From the NCBI RefSeq assembly GCF_900156575.1, contig NZ_FTNY01000001.1, positions 248,001 through 312,000 of the forward strand: a DNA stretch of 64,000 nt. Reading direction: 5' to 3'. This document shows, piece by piece, positions 44,492 to 53,452 of the stretch (position 1 is its first letter; each line of letters starts with the position of its first letter). This stretch comes from Chryseobacterium shigense (GTDB lineage Bacteria > Bacteroidota > Bacteroidia > Flavobacteriales > Weeksellaceae). Below the pieces are notes generated by a model. That model made no database searches. It was given only the letters and a program-made list of their open reading frames with translations, and was not told the origin of the DNA. The position numbers were made by a program, and so were the translations under genes.

Positions 44492-45154
44492 TTAAAACTT
44501 AAAAATATTAGGTGGAAATACTTTATTCACATCAATTCTGTTCAGAATCATTACATAATCACCATCTTTTTTGGAGGTTGAAGATTCAATTCTGAAAGAC
44601 ATGACAAGATTTCCTACTTTTTTATAATCTGAATAGATGAGTGTTTCATCTTTTTTGATTTCCTTTAAAAGCATATACGTTTTTACATCAAAATAATAGA
44701 TGTTCTTATTCACGTTTTTGGTCAGTTCCACTTTGTGACAATAGATCTCTCCTACTTTTTCTTTTCCAAGGTATTTTGCATCAAAACCCTTATTCTCCCA
44801 ATCGATAAAATCGTTATCAAAGCTCTCGGAAACATATTCTTTGTATTCCTGAAGTTTATTGGTAGCATAGTTCATCGCATAGCCTTTAGTTCCGTCAAAG
44901 CCTTCAATTGCCGTTTCTTTTCCATTAATACTGATAACAGTTTTAGTAAGATTGGGACGTTGCTGATAAATTTTTATCGGGTACTCATCTTTGATTCCCA
45001 AGATTACTTTTCCTTGCAGCAATACTGAATTCAGAAGCTTCCAATTCGTTAATCCTCCGGACAGTTCTATATTTTTGTCTATAATTTCTTTTGCGGTTTG
45101 GGCAAAAGACAACTGCGAGAGTATCAGTACGAATACTAAAAGTAATTTCTTCAT
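44492..45154 (-). CDS. LolA-like periplasmic protein
   Basis: A 220-residue protein with a signal peptide (MKKLLLVFVLILSQLSFA), then AKEIIDKNIELSGGLTNWKLLNSVLLQGK, typical of outer-membrane lipoprotein-sorting-like proteins. The rest is a half-barrel of alternating strands with the internal segment KVGEIYCHKVELTKNVNKNIYYFDVKTYMLLKE (in parts: YCHKVEL, YYFDVKTYMLLK), as in LolA/LolB-fold proteins of Bacteroidota. It probably binds a lipid or lipoprotein. It has its own promoter, described separately. Confidence 0.75.
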   Translation of the reverse strand: MKKLLLVFVLILSQLSFAQTAKEIIDKNIELSGGLTNWKLLNSVLLQGKVILGIKDEYPIKIYQQRPNLTKTVISINGKETAIEGFDGTKGYAMNYATNKLQEYKEYVSESFDNDFIDWENKGFDAKYLGKEKVGEIYCHKVELTKNVNKNIYYFDVKTYMLLKEIKKDETLIYSDYKKVGNLVMSFRIESSTSKKDGDYVMILNRIDVNKVFPPNIFKF

Positions 45155-45172
45155 TAATCTTATTTATAAATT

Positions 45173-45204
45173 CAAATATAGGGTGAATTGGGCGAAAAAG
45201 CAAA
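45173..45204 (-). promoter_or_regulatory. Promoter of the LolA-like gene
   Basis: On the - strand TTTG (45204-45201), a 20-bp spacer and TATATTTG (45180-45173): one of the best consensus promoters in the window. The ATG follows 19 bases downstream. Confidence 0.75.
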
Positions 45205-45250
45205 GAAAGCGGAGATCACCATCGGTCTTATTTACCTATTCGTATCATTT

Positions 45251-45973
45251 TCAAATTAGTTTTCTGGCTTTTTCAAGATCTTCCGGCGTATCGATTCCTA
45301 CTCCGATGAAATTGGTTTCAATCAGTTTAATCTTCATTCCATATTCCAGATAACGGATGCATTCGATCTTTTCTGATATTTCCAATGGTTTCATTTCCAG
45401 TTTGAAGAACTGAAGTAACGCATGTTTTCTGAAAGCGTAGACTCCTATATGTTTGAAATAGCTAATATCGTAAGAAACCTCTCTATGGAAAGGAATCACA
45501 GAGCGGCTGAAATAAAGGGCAAATCCGTTGTTGTCCGTGATCACTTTTACGTTATTCGGATTTTCAATTTCTTCTTTTTCCGTGAGTTTTATTTTTAATG
45601 AGGCCAGTGAAATTTCCTGATTCTCATCTTCTTTAAAAACGCCGATAAGCTGTTTTAAAGGCTCTAATTTAAGGAACGGTTCGTCTCCCTGAACATTAAT
45701 AACAATATCACATTCGATGTTCTGTACGGCCTCTGCGATGCGGTCGCTTCCCGTTTCATGCTGTCCGGTCATCACGGCTTTTCCTCCATTTTTCTCGATT
45801 TCGTCAAAAATAATTTCTGAATCCGTCGCGACAAATACTTCATCGAACAGTTCTGTTTCCACCACATTCTGATAGGTAGTTGTAATGACTGTTTTTTCGC
45901 CCAGCATCTGCATCAGCTTTGCCGGAAAACGGCTTGCTTCGTAACGTGCCGGAATGACAGCTATGATTTTCAT
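45251..45973 (-). CDS. kdsB: CMP-Kdo synthetase KdsB
   Basis: A 240-residue 3-deoxy-manno-octulosonate cytidylyltransferase, which activates Kdo with CTP before its transfer to lipid A. It has the N-terminal nucleotide loop [22 protein letters not shown], the [15 protein letters not shown] strand, the metal-site segment [12 protein letters not shown] and the [11 protein letters not shown] end. The size is typical. It is 33 bp downstream of a membrane-protein gene on the same strand and may be co-transcribed with it. Confidence 0.95.
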   Translation of the reverse strand: MKIIAVIPARYEASRFPAKLMQMLGEKTVITTTYQNVVETELFDEVFVATDSEIIFDEIEKNGGKAVMTGQHETGSDRIAEAVQNIECDIVINVQGDEPFLKLEPLKQLIGVFKEDENQEISLASLKIKLTEKEEIENPNNVKVITDNNGFALYFSRSVIPFHREVSYDISYFKHIGVYAFRKHALLQFFKLEMKPLEISEKIECIRYLEYGMKIKLIETNFIGVGIDTPEDLEKARKLI

Positions 45974-46006
45974 GTAATATTTATTATTAAAATTATAAAT
46001 TAAAAG

Positions 46007-46606
46007 TTAGGGATTAAGAGTTAAATAATTCGCTAAAAAGATAACTCCGTAAATCCATGAGATATACAAAAAGGAGTATAACAGTCCGAAAGTAAGACTT
46101 TTCAGTAAATTTCCTTTACATTTTCCGGAATTTTTAAAGACCAGACGTAAAGCTCTGAAAAAAATCCAGTACAGCATGGCGGCCAATAACAAAATTGCAG
46201 CCCAAAAGAAAACACCTAAAAAATAAAGTCCGAAAATAATAACAACTGAAAATAAGATCCACAATACAATGGAAATCAGAATACTGAAACATCCGTCATC
46301 TCCCAGATCAGCATCAAATTCAAGGGTATTAAATCCCGGCGAATTATCTGAAAAAGTTTTTATTTTTTTCCTGTTTAAAATACTTCCTACATTCTCTTTC
46401 AGTTTTAATCCATAATACAGCCCAGAACTGATAAACAAGAAAAATATACTTGCTAAAATGGACGTGGATAGGATCGAATTCTGAAATAAAGATCTGTGCG
46501 AATGTTCTCCTGAAAGCCATACACACAGAATAACCAAAATGATAATTCCTAATGTTGAATAACTCAACACCCTGGTTTCCAGAAACGGTCTTTTGGGAAA
46601 TTTCAC
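46007..46606 (-). CDS. Membrane protein of unknown function
   Basis: A 199-residue protein with about five transmembrane helices: two N-terminal ones around LGIIILVILCVWLSG and ILASIFFLFISSGLYYGL, a loop, two in the middle (CFSILISIVLWILFSVVIIFGLYFLG region, then FFWAAILLLAAMLYWIFF), and a last one near the C-terminus. A central soluble loop includes FNTLEFDADLGDDGC. I do not recognise the family. It precedes kdsB on the same strand. Confidence 0.65.
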   Translation of the reverse strand: MKFPKRPFLETRVLSYSTLGIIILVILCVWLSGEHSHRSLFQNSILSTSILASIFFLFISSGLYYGLKLKENVGSILNRKKIKTFSDNSPGFNTLEFDADLGDDGCFSILISIVLWILFSVVIIFGLYFLGVFFWAAILLLAAMLYWIFFRALRLVFKNSGKCKGNLLKSLTFGLLYSFLYISWIYGVIFLANYLTLNP

Positions 46607-46633
46607 TAATATGACCCTATTTTATTTTATTTT

Positions 46634-46720
46634 TAATGTAACAATGTATCAATCTAACAGTTTACCAATATTGTAAATACAGGAATTGTTACATTGATAC
46701 ATCGTTATATTGTTACATTA
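46634..46720. repeat. Imperfect inverted repeat, TAATGTAACAAT type
   Basis: Left arm TAATGTAACAAT-GTATCAAT (46634-46653) is inverted at 46693-46720, where an extra eight bases split the two halves. The end of the right arm (TTATATTGTTACATTA, 46705-46720) recurs exactly at 41488-41503, so this is a dispersed intergenic repeat family. Confidence 0.65.
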
Positions 46721-46728
46721 GTTAAAAA

Positions 46729-47982
46729 TTATTTAAGATTATTTAAAGCATTTTCAAGCTTTGGAAGCATTACTTTGATCTCATCAACCGCTAAACCTCC
46801 TACAGAAGCACGGAACCAAGGTTCAGATTTTGCTTCTCCAAAAGCAGAGAATGGTACCAATGCCACACCAGCATCATTAATCAGATAAAAAACCAAATCA
46901 GAAGAATTTTCAATGACAGATCCGTCCGGTTTTGTTTTTCCGATATAATCCAATCTGATCGTAAGATACAACGCTCCCATCGGCTCAATGCTCTCTACGG
47001 ATAAACCTTTTCCTTTCAGATCCTGAATTCCACCGTGAAGAACTTTTAGGCTTTCTTCTAATTTTCCTTTGAAATCTTCCACAAAAACGTTCACATTTTC
47101 AGGGTTTTCATAGAATTTTGCGGTAGCTTCCTGTTCAGGTTTCGGTGCCCACGCTCCAACGTGTGTCAGAAGCGCTTTCATTTTATCCAGAATGTGAGCA
47201 GGACCAAATCCCCATCCAACACGTACACCTGTTGCCGCAAGGCATTTAGAGATCCCGTCGATATAAATGGTATATTCTTTCAATTCAGGGAAAAGAGAAA
47301 CCGGATCTACGTGTTCTGCCCCGAATGTAAGGTTAGAATAGATCTGATCATACATCAAGTATAATGGTTTCTCATCTGCGCCTCTTTTTTTGTTTTCTTC
47401 AAGAACCAGTTCACAGATATCAGAAAGCTGCTCTCTGGTAAACATAGTTCCGGTAGGATTCAATGGTGAACATAATGCCAGCAAAACTGCTCCCCCTAAA
47501 TGAGGTCTTAGATCGTCTGCTGTTGGCAGAAAGTTATTTTCAGGAGTTGTCTTTACTTCTACTGCGTCTGCGGAAGTAAGGTAAGCATAGTGATTGTTGT
47601 TCCAAGACGGTGTAGGATACACTACTTTATCCCCTTCGTCAACGATTGTTTTATACACTGCATAGATCAATGGTCTTGATCCGGCAGTAATTAAAATATC
47701 GTTCGGGGAATAATCAAGGTTCCATCTGTTTTTCAGGTCTTTGGAAACTTCTTTTCTTAAAGATAAAAGTCCGTTGGCTGGCGGATAATTCGTCAGATTA
47801 TTCTGATATGCTTTCTGAATCTCTTCCTTCAGCAATGCCGGAATAGGATATAGATTAGAATTCAGGTCACCAATAGTAAGATTGGCTATCTCCGCTCCTT
47901 TTGCTTTTAAATCATTTACTTCATTACCAATTTTTACGATTTCGGAACCAATCAGGTTCGCCGCTAATTTTGAAACTTTCAC
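46729..47982 (-). CDS. Class I/II PLP-dependent aminotransferase
   Basis: A 417-residue fold-type I aminotransferase close to aspartate aminotransferases. It shows NYPPANGLLSLRKEVS near residue 72, LITAGSRPLIYAVYKTIVDEGDKVVYPTPSW (in parts: TAGSRPLIYAV, PTPSW), the CSPLNPTGTMF loop, the YDQIYSNLTF aspartate/tyrosine pair, the Schiff-base lysine in YIDGISKCLAATGVRVGW and the C-terminal arginine in WFRASVG. It probably serves amino-acid metabolism in the cytoplasm. It follows a lipoprotein gene by 26 bp on the same strand. Confidence 0.85.
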   Translation of the reverse strand: MKVSKLAANLIGSEIVKIGNEVNDLKAKGAEIANLTIGDLNSNLYPIPALLKEEIQKAYQNNLTNYPPANGLLSLRKEVSKDLKNRWNLDYSPNDILITAGSRPLIYAVYKTIVDEGDKVVYPTPSWNNNHYAYLTSADAVEVKTTPENNFLPTADDLRPHLGGAVLLALCSPLNPTGTMFTREQLSDICELVLEENKKRGADEKPLYLMYDQIYSNLTFGAEHVDPVSLFPELKEYTIYIDGISKCLAATGVRVGWGFGPAHILDKMKALLTHVGAWAPKPEQEATAKFYENPENVNVFVEDFKGKLEESLKVLHGGIQDLKGKGLSVESIEPMGALYLTIRLDYIGKTKPDGSVIENSSDLVFYLINDAGVALVPFSAFGEAKSEPWFRASVGGLAVDEIKVMLPKLENALNNLK

Positions 47983-48008
47983 TTTATTTTTATTTAAATT
48001 TACTAATA

Positions 48009-48911
48009 TTATCTTCTGAAATTAATCTTGTCTTCTATTTGATCCACCGGTATATGCGCATCAAAAGCTGCTATCAGTTCTTTTGCTTTTTTTGCTGTCC
48101 GCGAATCCGGATATTTTTTGATGATCCTGTTGTATTCTTCCTTGGTGTCATCCAGCAATTTCCCTTCTGTTCTGTCATAAGTCGGGGAGCTGTCCATTCC
48201 AAGAATATAATCTAACAAATAATCATTATATTCTCCTTTCGCTTTCTTTATCAACGGGCTTTTAGGAAATTTATTCATAAAATTCTCCCAGGCAATCAAT
48301 CGGTCCCCTAGTTCTTCCCAGGTTATCATCAGACCTCCGTTGATGGCGTAGTTCTCTTTGCGATCATTTGCCAACTGCAAAATATAACTTTCATAGTCAG
48401 GAGTCACTTTATTTTTAAAAACAGAATAATCATATCCGGGCAATGACTGAATTTCGGTAAGTCCTTCTCCCAATACACGAAATTCAAGCCCCACGGTGTT
48501 TAGTTTACCGGCAATTTTTTTCACATGATCCGGTAAATTATAAGTATCCGGTTCTCTGGTGTGATAATCAGTATATTGATCTAATATATCTGCATGTAAA
48601 CCGTTTAAACAATCTGTATACTTTTTTCTTATTTTTATATAATCTTCGTACACTCTATTATTGTGTTCGGGACTGTTTTCTGCAATTTCTTTATCCGTTT
48701 TCTCCTTATACCATTGAAGGGCAGCAATATAATCCTCAGTTTTGTTAGCAGGTAAACAAACCGTATCAATCGGCTTAAACAGGTCTTCTTTAGCTCCTGC
48801 TTTTGTAATTGAATCTTTCGCTGTTTGGGCTTCCGATACTTTCTGTACTTCTTTTTTACAGGAAAAAACAAGTACAGAGAGCATACAGACTGCTAAAATA
48901 TTTTTTATCAT
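48009..48911 (-). CDS. Helical lipoprotein of unknown function
   Basis: A 300-residue protein with a lipoprotein signal (MIKNILAVCMLSVLVFSC, Cys18). The mature chain is predominantly helical, with repeated motifs of the TPR kind near the C-terminus (NFMNKFPKSPLIKKAKGEYNDYLLDYI and EYNRIIKKYPDSRTAKKAKELIAAF, in parts: KFPKSPLIKKAK and KYPDSRTAKKAK), the periodic pattern used by outer-membrane YbgF/BamD-like TPR proteins. The role is unknown. It starts 17 bp after the phosphohexomutase stop. Confidence 0.7.
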   Translation of the reverse strand: MIKNILAVCMLSVLVFSCKKEVQKVSEAQTAKDSITKAGAKEDLFKPIDTVCLPANKTEDYIAALQWYKEKTDKEIAENSPEHNNRVYEDYIKIRKKYTDCLNGLHADILDQYTDYHTREPDTYNLPDHVKKIAGKLNTVGLEFRVLGEGLTEIQSLPGYDYSVFKNKVTPDYESYILQLANDRKENYAINGGLMITWEELGDRLIAWENFMNKFPKSPLIKKAKGEYNDYLLDYILGMDSSPTYDRTEGKLLDDTKEEYNRIIKKYPDSRTAKKAKELIAAFDAHIPVDQIEDKINFRR

Positions 48912-48928
48912 CTTCTGCAGATCCGCAA

Positions 48929-50644
48929 TTAATCTAATTTCAAATCTTTTCTTACTTCTTCAATTTTAGCTTCTAATGATTTCAGTTTATCTGTAAAATC
49001 TGCTTCGGACGTTACCGTATCCTTTACAGAGATATAAAATTTAATTTTTGGTTCTGTTCCTGAAGGTCTTACACAAACTTTGGTTCCATCCTGAGTGTAA
49101 TAAATCAGTACATTCGATTTCGGAATTTCGTTCATTCCTTTTGTTTCATTTTTTGAAACGATGAAGCTGGTTTGTTCTTTGAAGTCCTTCACTTCTTCTA
49201 CTAATGATCCAGCCAGTTCTTTTGGTGGATTTTCGCGGAAGTTTTTCATCATATTCTGAATTTCTTCTGCGCCTTCTTTTCCTTTTCTGACGATGTTGAC
49301 CAGTCCTTCATAGTACATTCCAAGATCTTCATAGATTTCGATCATGTACTGATACATCGTTCTTCCGTTAGCTTTACACCATGCAGCAATTTCGCATGCA
49401 ATAAGGATACTTCCACATGAGTCTTTATCACGAACGAAATCCCCGGTCATAAAGCCGAAGCTTTCCTCCCCACCACAAATGAATTTTTGTTTACCTTCAG
49501 CTTCACGGATCATTTTTCCGATCCATTTGAATCCTGTTAATCCTGATTTGCATTCTACACCGAATTTCTGAGCGATGTCAAAGAAAATATCAGAGGTTAC
49601 AATCGTAGAACCGATGAACTCATTTCCGGTGATTCTTCCCTGCTTTCTCCATTCATTTAAAATGTAATAAGTCAGGATTGTATTGGTCTGATTACCATTC
49701 AGAAGCTGCATTTCACCTTCCAGGTTTCTTACGGCAATTCCCAGTCGGTCACCATCCGGATCTGTTCCGATCACGATGTCTGCGTTGGTAATTCTCGCCA
49801 GATCCATTGCCATTTCCAAAGCAGCAGGTTCTTCAGGATTTGGAGATTCTACTGTGGTAAAATTACCGCTTGGAATCATTTGTTCTTTCACCAGATCCAC
49901 TTTTTTAAATCCTGCTTTTTCTAAAGCCTTTGGAATCGTTGTATAGGTGGTTCCGTGGATAGATGTGAAAACTATATTTAGATTTTCTTTTCCTACATTC
50001 TGATAGGTTGAATTTTCAATACAGGCATCGATATAAACGTCATCCTGCTCCTCTCCGATCCATTCGATCAGATCATCATTTCCGTTGAATTTGATTTCTT
50101 CAAATTTCACAGAATATACTTCATTGATAATCGCTTCATCATGTGGTGGAACGATCTGTGCTCCATCATTCCAGTATACTTTATAACCGTTGTATTCAGG
50201 TGGATTGTGCGACGCTGTCAATACAATTCCTCCGTTACATTTTTTGTCTCTTACGGTAAAAGACAATTCAGGAGTGGGTCTGTGATCTTTGAAAAGCAAC
50301 ACTTTAATTCCGTTTGCTGTTAAAACATCAGCTACGAGTTTCCCGAATTCTTTTGAATTATGGCGTACGTCATAAGCAATCGCTACTTTGATTTCCTCTC
50401 CCTTAAACTGCTGGAGCATATAATTGGCCAATCCTTGTGTAGCCTGTCCTAATGTATATTTATTTAAGCGATTGGTTCCTACTCCCATGACCCCTCTCAT
50501 TCCTCCTGTTCCGAATTCAAGTTCTCTGTAAAAAGAATCTTCCAGATCCGGGGAGTTGCTGTCAATCAATGTTTGTACGGCATCTCTTGTTTCTTTATCG
50601 AATGTATCACTTAACCAAAGTTTCGCTTTTTCTAATGTTGTCAT
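48929..50644 (-). CDS. Phosphoglucomutase/phosphomannomutase
   Basis: A 571-residue phosphohexomutase of the long type (alpha-D-phosphohexomutase superfamily). It has the catalytic phosphoserine in VLTASHNPPEYNGYKVYW, the metal-binding loop GTDPDGDRLGIA, the sugar-binding GGEESFGFMTGDFVRDKD loop and the phosphate-binding RPSGTEPKIKFYI. It converts hexose 1- and 6-phosphates for envelope polysaccharide and central metabolism. The start is ATG at 50644; the frame extends to 50707 without support. It heads a leftward run with the lipoprotein and aminotransferase genes. Confidence 0.93.
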   Translation of the reverse strand: MTTLEKAKLWLSDTFDKETRDAVQTLIDSNSPDLEDSFYRELEFGTGGMRGVMGVGTNRLNKYTLGQATQGLANYMLQQFKGEEIKVAIAYDVRHNSKEFGKLVADVLTANGIKVLLFKDHRPTPELSFTVRDKKCNGGIVLTASHNPPEYNGYKVYWNDGAQIVPPHDEAIINEVYSVKFEEIKFNGNDDLIEWIGEEQDDVYIDACIENSTYQNVGKENLNIVFTSIHGTTYTTIPKALEKAGFKKVDLVKEQMIPSGNFTTVESPNPEEPAALEMAMDLARITNADIVIGTDPDGDRLGIAVRNLEGEMQLLNGNQTNTILTYYILNEWRKQGRITGNEFIGSTIVTSDIFFDIAQKFGVECKSGLTGFKWIGKMIREAEGKQKFICGGEESFGFMTGDFVRDKDSCGSILIACEIAAWCKANGRTMYQYMIEIYEDLGMYYEGLVNIVRKGKEGAEEIQNMMKNFRENPPKELAGSLVEEVKDFKEQTSFIVSKNETKGMNEIPKSNVLIYYTQDGTKVCVRPSGTEPKIKFYISVKDTVTSEADFTDKLKSLEAKIEEVRKDLKLD

Positions 50645-50846
50645 ATGTGTATTTAAGTTTGGAAGCGGGAAGCTTGAAGATGGAAGGAATTCAATATCCA
50701 AATTCATCTATCCTGCTTTTGTTTTACTATTCTGTTTATTTTTGTTCGGAAGATGGAAGCTCGGAGATGGGAGATATTTTTGTCTCAACTTCAATGTTTC
50801 CACTTCTTATTTACTTTTATTTATCTGACTTCTAATCCTTAATCCT

Positions 50847-51080
50847 TTAACTGATTTCTAAAGCTATCATCGGATTCATTACATTATAACTCTCATCATA
50901 AAAGGTTTTGAATTCTTCTTCTGAAATATAATTTCGGTTTTTTGCCTTATACAGGCAGGTCACGGTTTCAGCTAAAGAACGGGTTGCATCTTTTGGAAAA
51001 CTTTGTGACAATTTAAAAATAGTTTCTCCAAAATCCATAGATTTTTGCCAGATCATCAATTTCTCAAATTTGAAACTCAA
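50847..51080 (-). pseudogene. Four-helix-bundle (S23-type) protein with internal in-frame deletion
   Basis: A 77-residue frame. The first 30 residues (FKFEKLMIWQKSMDFGETIFKLSQSFPKDA) and the last 45 (RSLAETVTCLYKAKNRNYISEEEFKTFYDE...) match the beginning and end of the 23S-rRNA intervening-sequence/four-helix-bundle family, normally about 115-125 residues. The middle, with the second helix and the hallmark Q-I-R-R-A...N-I-x-E-G segment, is missing: FPKD is joined straight to a position normally about 45 residues later. The remaining protein cannot form the usual bundle, so it is probably non-functional. Confidence 0.7.
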
Positions 51081-51114
51081 CCATTTCTTTTTTCCTATGA
51101 TAACTTCCCTTCTA

Positions 51115-51816
51115 CTATTGCAATTTCTTGTTCTCTACCCGGGTTGTTTTATCAATTTTAAAGGCACGAATCGGGTTGTCATAGTAGATCAATTTGGCTG
51201 TATTCTGAATATGTCCTCTTAAAGAATCTTTTACGTTAACTTCTGCATAATTCCCGTTTTTAGAATCGATATTCAGGTTTTCTATTTTCCAGTACGGAGC
51301 AATCAGACTGGCTGTGTCTGAGATCTTTATCACAGCGTTTTTGGTCAGTCCCAAAAAGTTGGCCCGGCTTTTATTCTGCATGTCCACTTCTGCTCTTCTC
51401 GTGTTCACTGAACCCATAAAAGTAGCATAATTTTTTAAATTAAGCCTAAAGTTATCGGTCTTAATTTCGCTGGAAATATTCATTTCTACAGAATCTGCTA
51501 CCGCTACTTTTTCAAGATTATATTTTGAGTAGATCGTTACATTATAAAAATCTACTCCTTTTGTTCCTCTTTTTTCTTTGATAAAGAGGGTTTTATCTTT
51601 TACATCCACATCCAGATTCTTGGCTATGTTAGGATAGGTTTCAATTTCTACAAAATTTTTGTCTCCTCTGGCATAAAATACACGGAACTTTCCTTCCAGA
51701 TCCAGATTCACAAACTCTGAAACATCCACGTCCTTTCTTTCAATATTTCCCTTCGGAGCAACTTTTCCGCAGGAAACCACCGCTAACAGCAGGGATGTGT
51801 ATAATACTTTCTTCAT
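51115..51816 (-). CDS. DUF2807 (head GIN domain) lipoprotein
   Basis: A 233-residue protein starting at the ATG at 51816, with a lipoprotein signal (MKKVLYTSLLLAVVSC). The mature protein follows the putative auto-transporter adhesin head GIN pattern: V-D-V-S-E-F-V-N-L-D-L-E-G-K-F-R-V, then FVEIETYPNIAKNLDVDVKDKTLFI and many short regular strands of a right-handed beta-helix, with repeated N and D residues at the turns. It is probably surface-exposed. It lies immediately downstream of the DUF3667 gene; if that gene is frame-corrected the gap is 7 bases. Confidence 0.8.
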   Translation of the reverse strand: MKKVLYTSLLLAVVSCGKVAPKGNIERKDVDVSEFVNLDLEGKFRVFYARGDKNFVEIETYPNIAKNLDVDVKDKTLFIKEKRGTKGVDFYNVTIYSKYNLEKVAVADSVEMNISSEIKTDNFRLNLKNYATFMGSVNTRRAEVDMQNKSRANFLGLTKNAVIKISDTASLIAPYWKIENLNIDSKNGNYAEVNVKDSLRGHIQNTAKLIYYDNPIRAFKIDKTTRVENKKLQ

Positions 51817-51873
51817 ATCTAATTTAAAATATTCTATATAAAATTGCAATTATGGCAAGACCTTCTATTCCCA

Positions 51874-52551
51874 TCAAAACATACAGTACCGATACTCTCC
51901 AAAGCAAGCCAGGTTTGAGTATGAATTTTTAAATGCATTCCAATACGTAACTGCCGGAAAGAGAATGAAAAGAACGAATGAAGCCTTGTCTAAAATACCG
52001 AAAATCTCTGCTGCAGGTTTCCACAGACCGATAAGACTCACCATATCATTAAACAAAAATAGGATTAAAATTCCTAACAGACTTACTGTTCCTACGATAA
52101 AATGCTCGGCAATATTCAATTTCATTCTTTTGAAAATAAAAAAAGCATTGACTCCAAGCATCGGGATGATTACAAAAAGAATGGTTTTGGAATATTTAGA
52201 AAAAAATTGCAGGATTTTAGCACTGTCTTTCGGAATTTCTGCGGGGCTCAGATCCAAATAAAAATGCATGGTTAACACATTGAATCCGAATAGAATCAAT
52301 ACTAAGGAAAACAGATTGTAATATTTAATTCTTTTCCCGGAAATATAATCCATTGCCATTCTTCCGGGCCCGAACAAGACGTGTTTTAATGTCCGGAAAA
52401 ACCTTTCTTCTAGATGCCAGATCGATCCCAGAAGATCACTTTTAATCAATGAATGAGGGGTGATTCTTGCTGTATCTGCTTTCTGCCCGCAATGAGGACA
52501 AAACTCACCGGAGATCTCATGACCGCAGTTCAAACAGCTTTTTGGGTTCAT
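51874..52551 (-). CDS. DUF3667 zinc-ribbon membrane protein, apparently frameshifted
   Basis: As read, a 225-residue protein. An N-terminal zinc ribbon (CLNCGHEISGEFCPHCGQ, residues 5-22) is followed by the DUF3667 core (LLGSIWHLEERFFRTLKHVLFGPGRMAMDYISGKRIKYYNL, in parts: ERFFRTLKHVLFGPGR, YISGKRIKYYN) and about four transmembrane helices. The last 17 residues (from NSYSNLACFGEYRY) look like out-of-frame reading. Adding one base to the A5 run at 51930-51926 (- strand) would continue the protein as KFILKPGLLWRVSVLYVLMG and a final membrane helix, with stop at 51824. The intact form would be about 242 residues. Confidence 0.75.
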   Translation of the reverse strand: MNPKSCLNCGHEISGEFCPHCGQKADTARITPHSLIKSDLLGSIWHLEERFFRTLKHVLFGPGRMAMDYISGKRIKYYNLFSLVLILFGFNVLTMHFYLDLSPAEIPKDSAKILQFFSKYSKTILFVIIPMLGVNAFFIFKRMKLNIAEHFIVGTVSLLGILILFLFNDMVSLIGLWKPAAEIFGILDKASFVLFILFPAVTYWNAFKNSYSNLACFGEYRYCMF

Positions 52552-52569
52552 TGTAAAAATCTGTACATT

Positions 52570-52947
52570 TTATTTTTTCCTGTAAAACCAGGTTTTCGGA
52601 TCTTTTCCTGCTGACAGTAATAAATAATCTTTGCTTACATAGGAAATATTCATCACAACAGGATCTACAGCAGCATATTTCATCTTCAGCGTTTTATTTT
52701 TTCTTTGATAACTCCCCGATTCTTCCATGGATGTAAAGGAATTATCTTTATTGAAAGTCAAAGTCCCTGTTCCATATTTAGAATCATTTTCCTTGGACTT
52801 CAAGGTGTCAATCTCAGTCACTACTCCATCATATAAATCTATGAATTCCCAGGATCCCAGAAGTTTGGATGATGTGCAGGAAGACAGAAAAAGAAAGGAA
52901 AAAATAATTAAAATAAATTTCGCCGGCTTGTATTGTTGTGTTACCAA
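52570..52947 (-). CDS. Small lipocalin-like lipoprotein
   Basis: A 125-residue protein with a lipoprotein signal ending in FLFLSSC and then TSSKLLGSWEF, the opening of lipocalin-like domains (L-x-G-x-W). Short strands follow (GTGTLTFNKDNSFTSMEESGSYQRKNKTLKM). The start is TTG at 52947, because no ATG is available before residue 70 and the -7 element at 52971-52964 leaves a leader of only about ten bases. It is the first gene of the leftward group with DUF3667 and DUF2807 (gap 18 bp). Confidence 0.75.
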   Translation of the reverse strand: MVTQQYKPAKFILIIFSFLFLSSCTSSKLLGSWEFIDLYDGVVTEIDTLKSKENDSKYGTGTLTFNKDNSFTSMEESGSYQRKNKTLKMKYAAVDPVVMNISYVSKDYLLLSAGKDPKTWFYRKK

Positions 52948-53452
52948 TTTTATAAATTACACACAAATATAAAGAAAAATCGCTTCGGAAATGGTTCTGT
53001 AATTACGTTTTCTGCTCATATTCTGTATTTTTTAATTTGTTGGATGAAGTTGGTTTAATGTGTTGGTTTTTCGCAAAGGCGCGAAGATTCTTACCTATTT
53101 TGCGTTGTTAAGGCGCTAGGATTTTATCCGCGATAAATTAATTACTGCTCAAATCTTTATACAGTAAACCTTGCTTAAATCTTGATTTTCTCAACCGTTA
53201 ATAAAACCTATAAGGTTTATGGACAGAGCAGCTATATTCTATTCCTGTAAAAATATCAATTCAGTAAACCTTGCTGAAATCTTGATTTTCTTGCGTCTTA
53301 AAACAGCATCATTGTAAAACCTTTGCGCCTTCGCGATTACCAAAAAAAGCTATTTAAAATGCTATTCCAGCAAAGAAAATTGCATAAAAAATCCCCAAAA
53401 AGTTGAGAACTCTTTGGGGATTTTATCGTTTAATGATTATGGGCTTAACGTA
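52948..53452. other. Intergenic region with direct repeats
   Basis: About 500 bp without a credible gene. It holds the promoter of the gene at 52570 (-7 element TATATTTG at 52971-52964, - strand). Two near-identical 29-base direct repeats start CAGTAAACCTTGCT at 53162 and 53262, 100 bp apart. Short G+C-rich patches of the CGCAAAGGCGCGAAG type lie near 53076 and 53320. The last 60 bases carry the terminator of the glycosyltransferase gene. Confidence 0.6.
53388..53424 (-). terminator. Terminator of the glycosyltransferase gene
   Basis: AAAATCCCCAAA (53388-53399) pairs with TTTGGGGATTTT (53413-53424) across a 13-base loop; the A-run to its left gives T-run on the - strand. Confidence 0.8.

Noticed and set aside
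53162..53290. Attachment-site pair (29-base direct repeats)
   Set aside because: Only 100 bp apart with no integrase or element between them; more like a local duplication of intergenic sequence.
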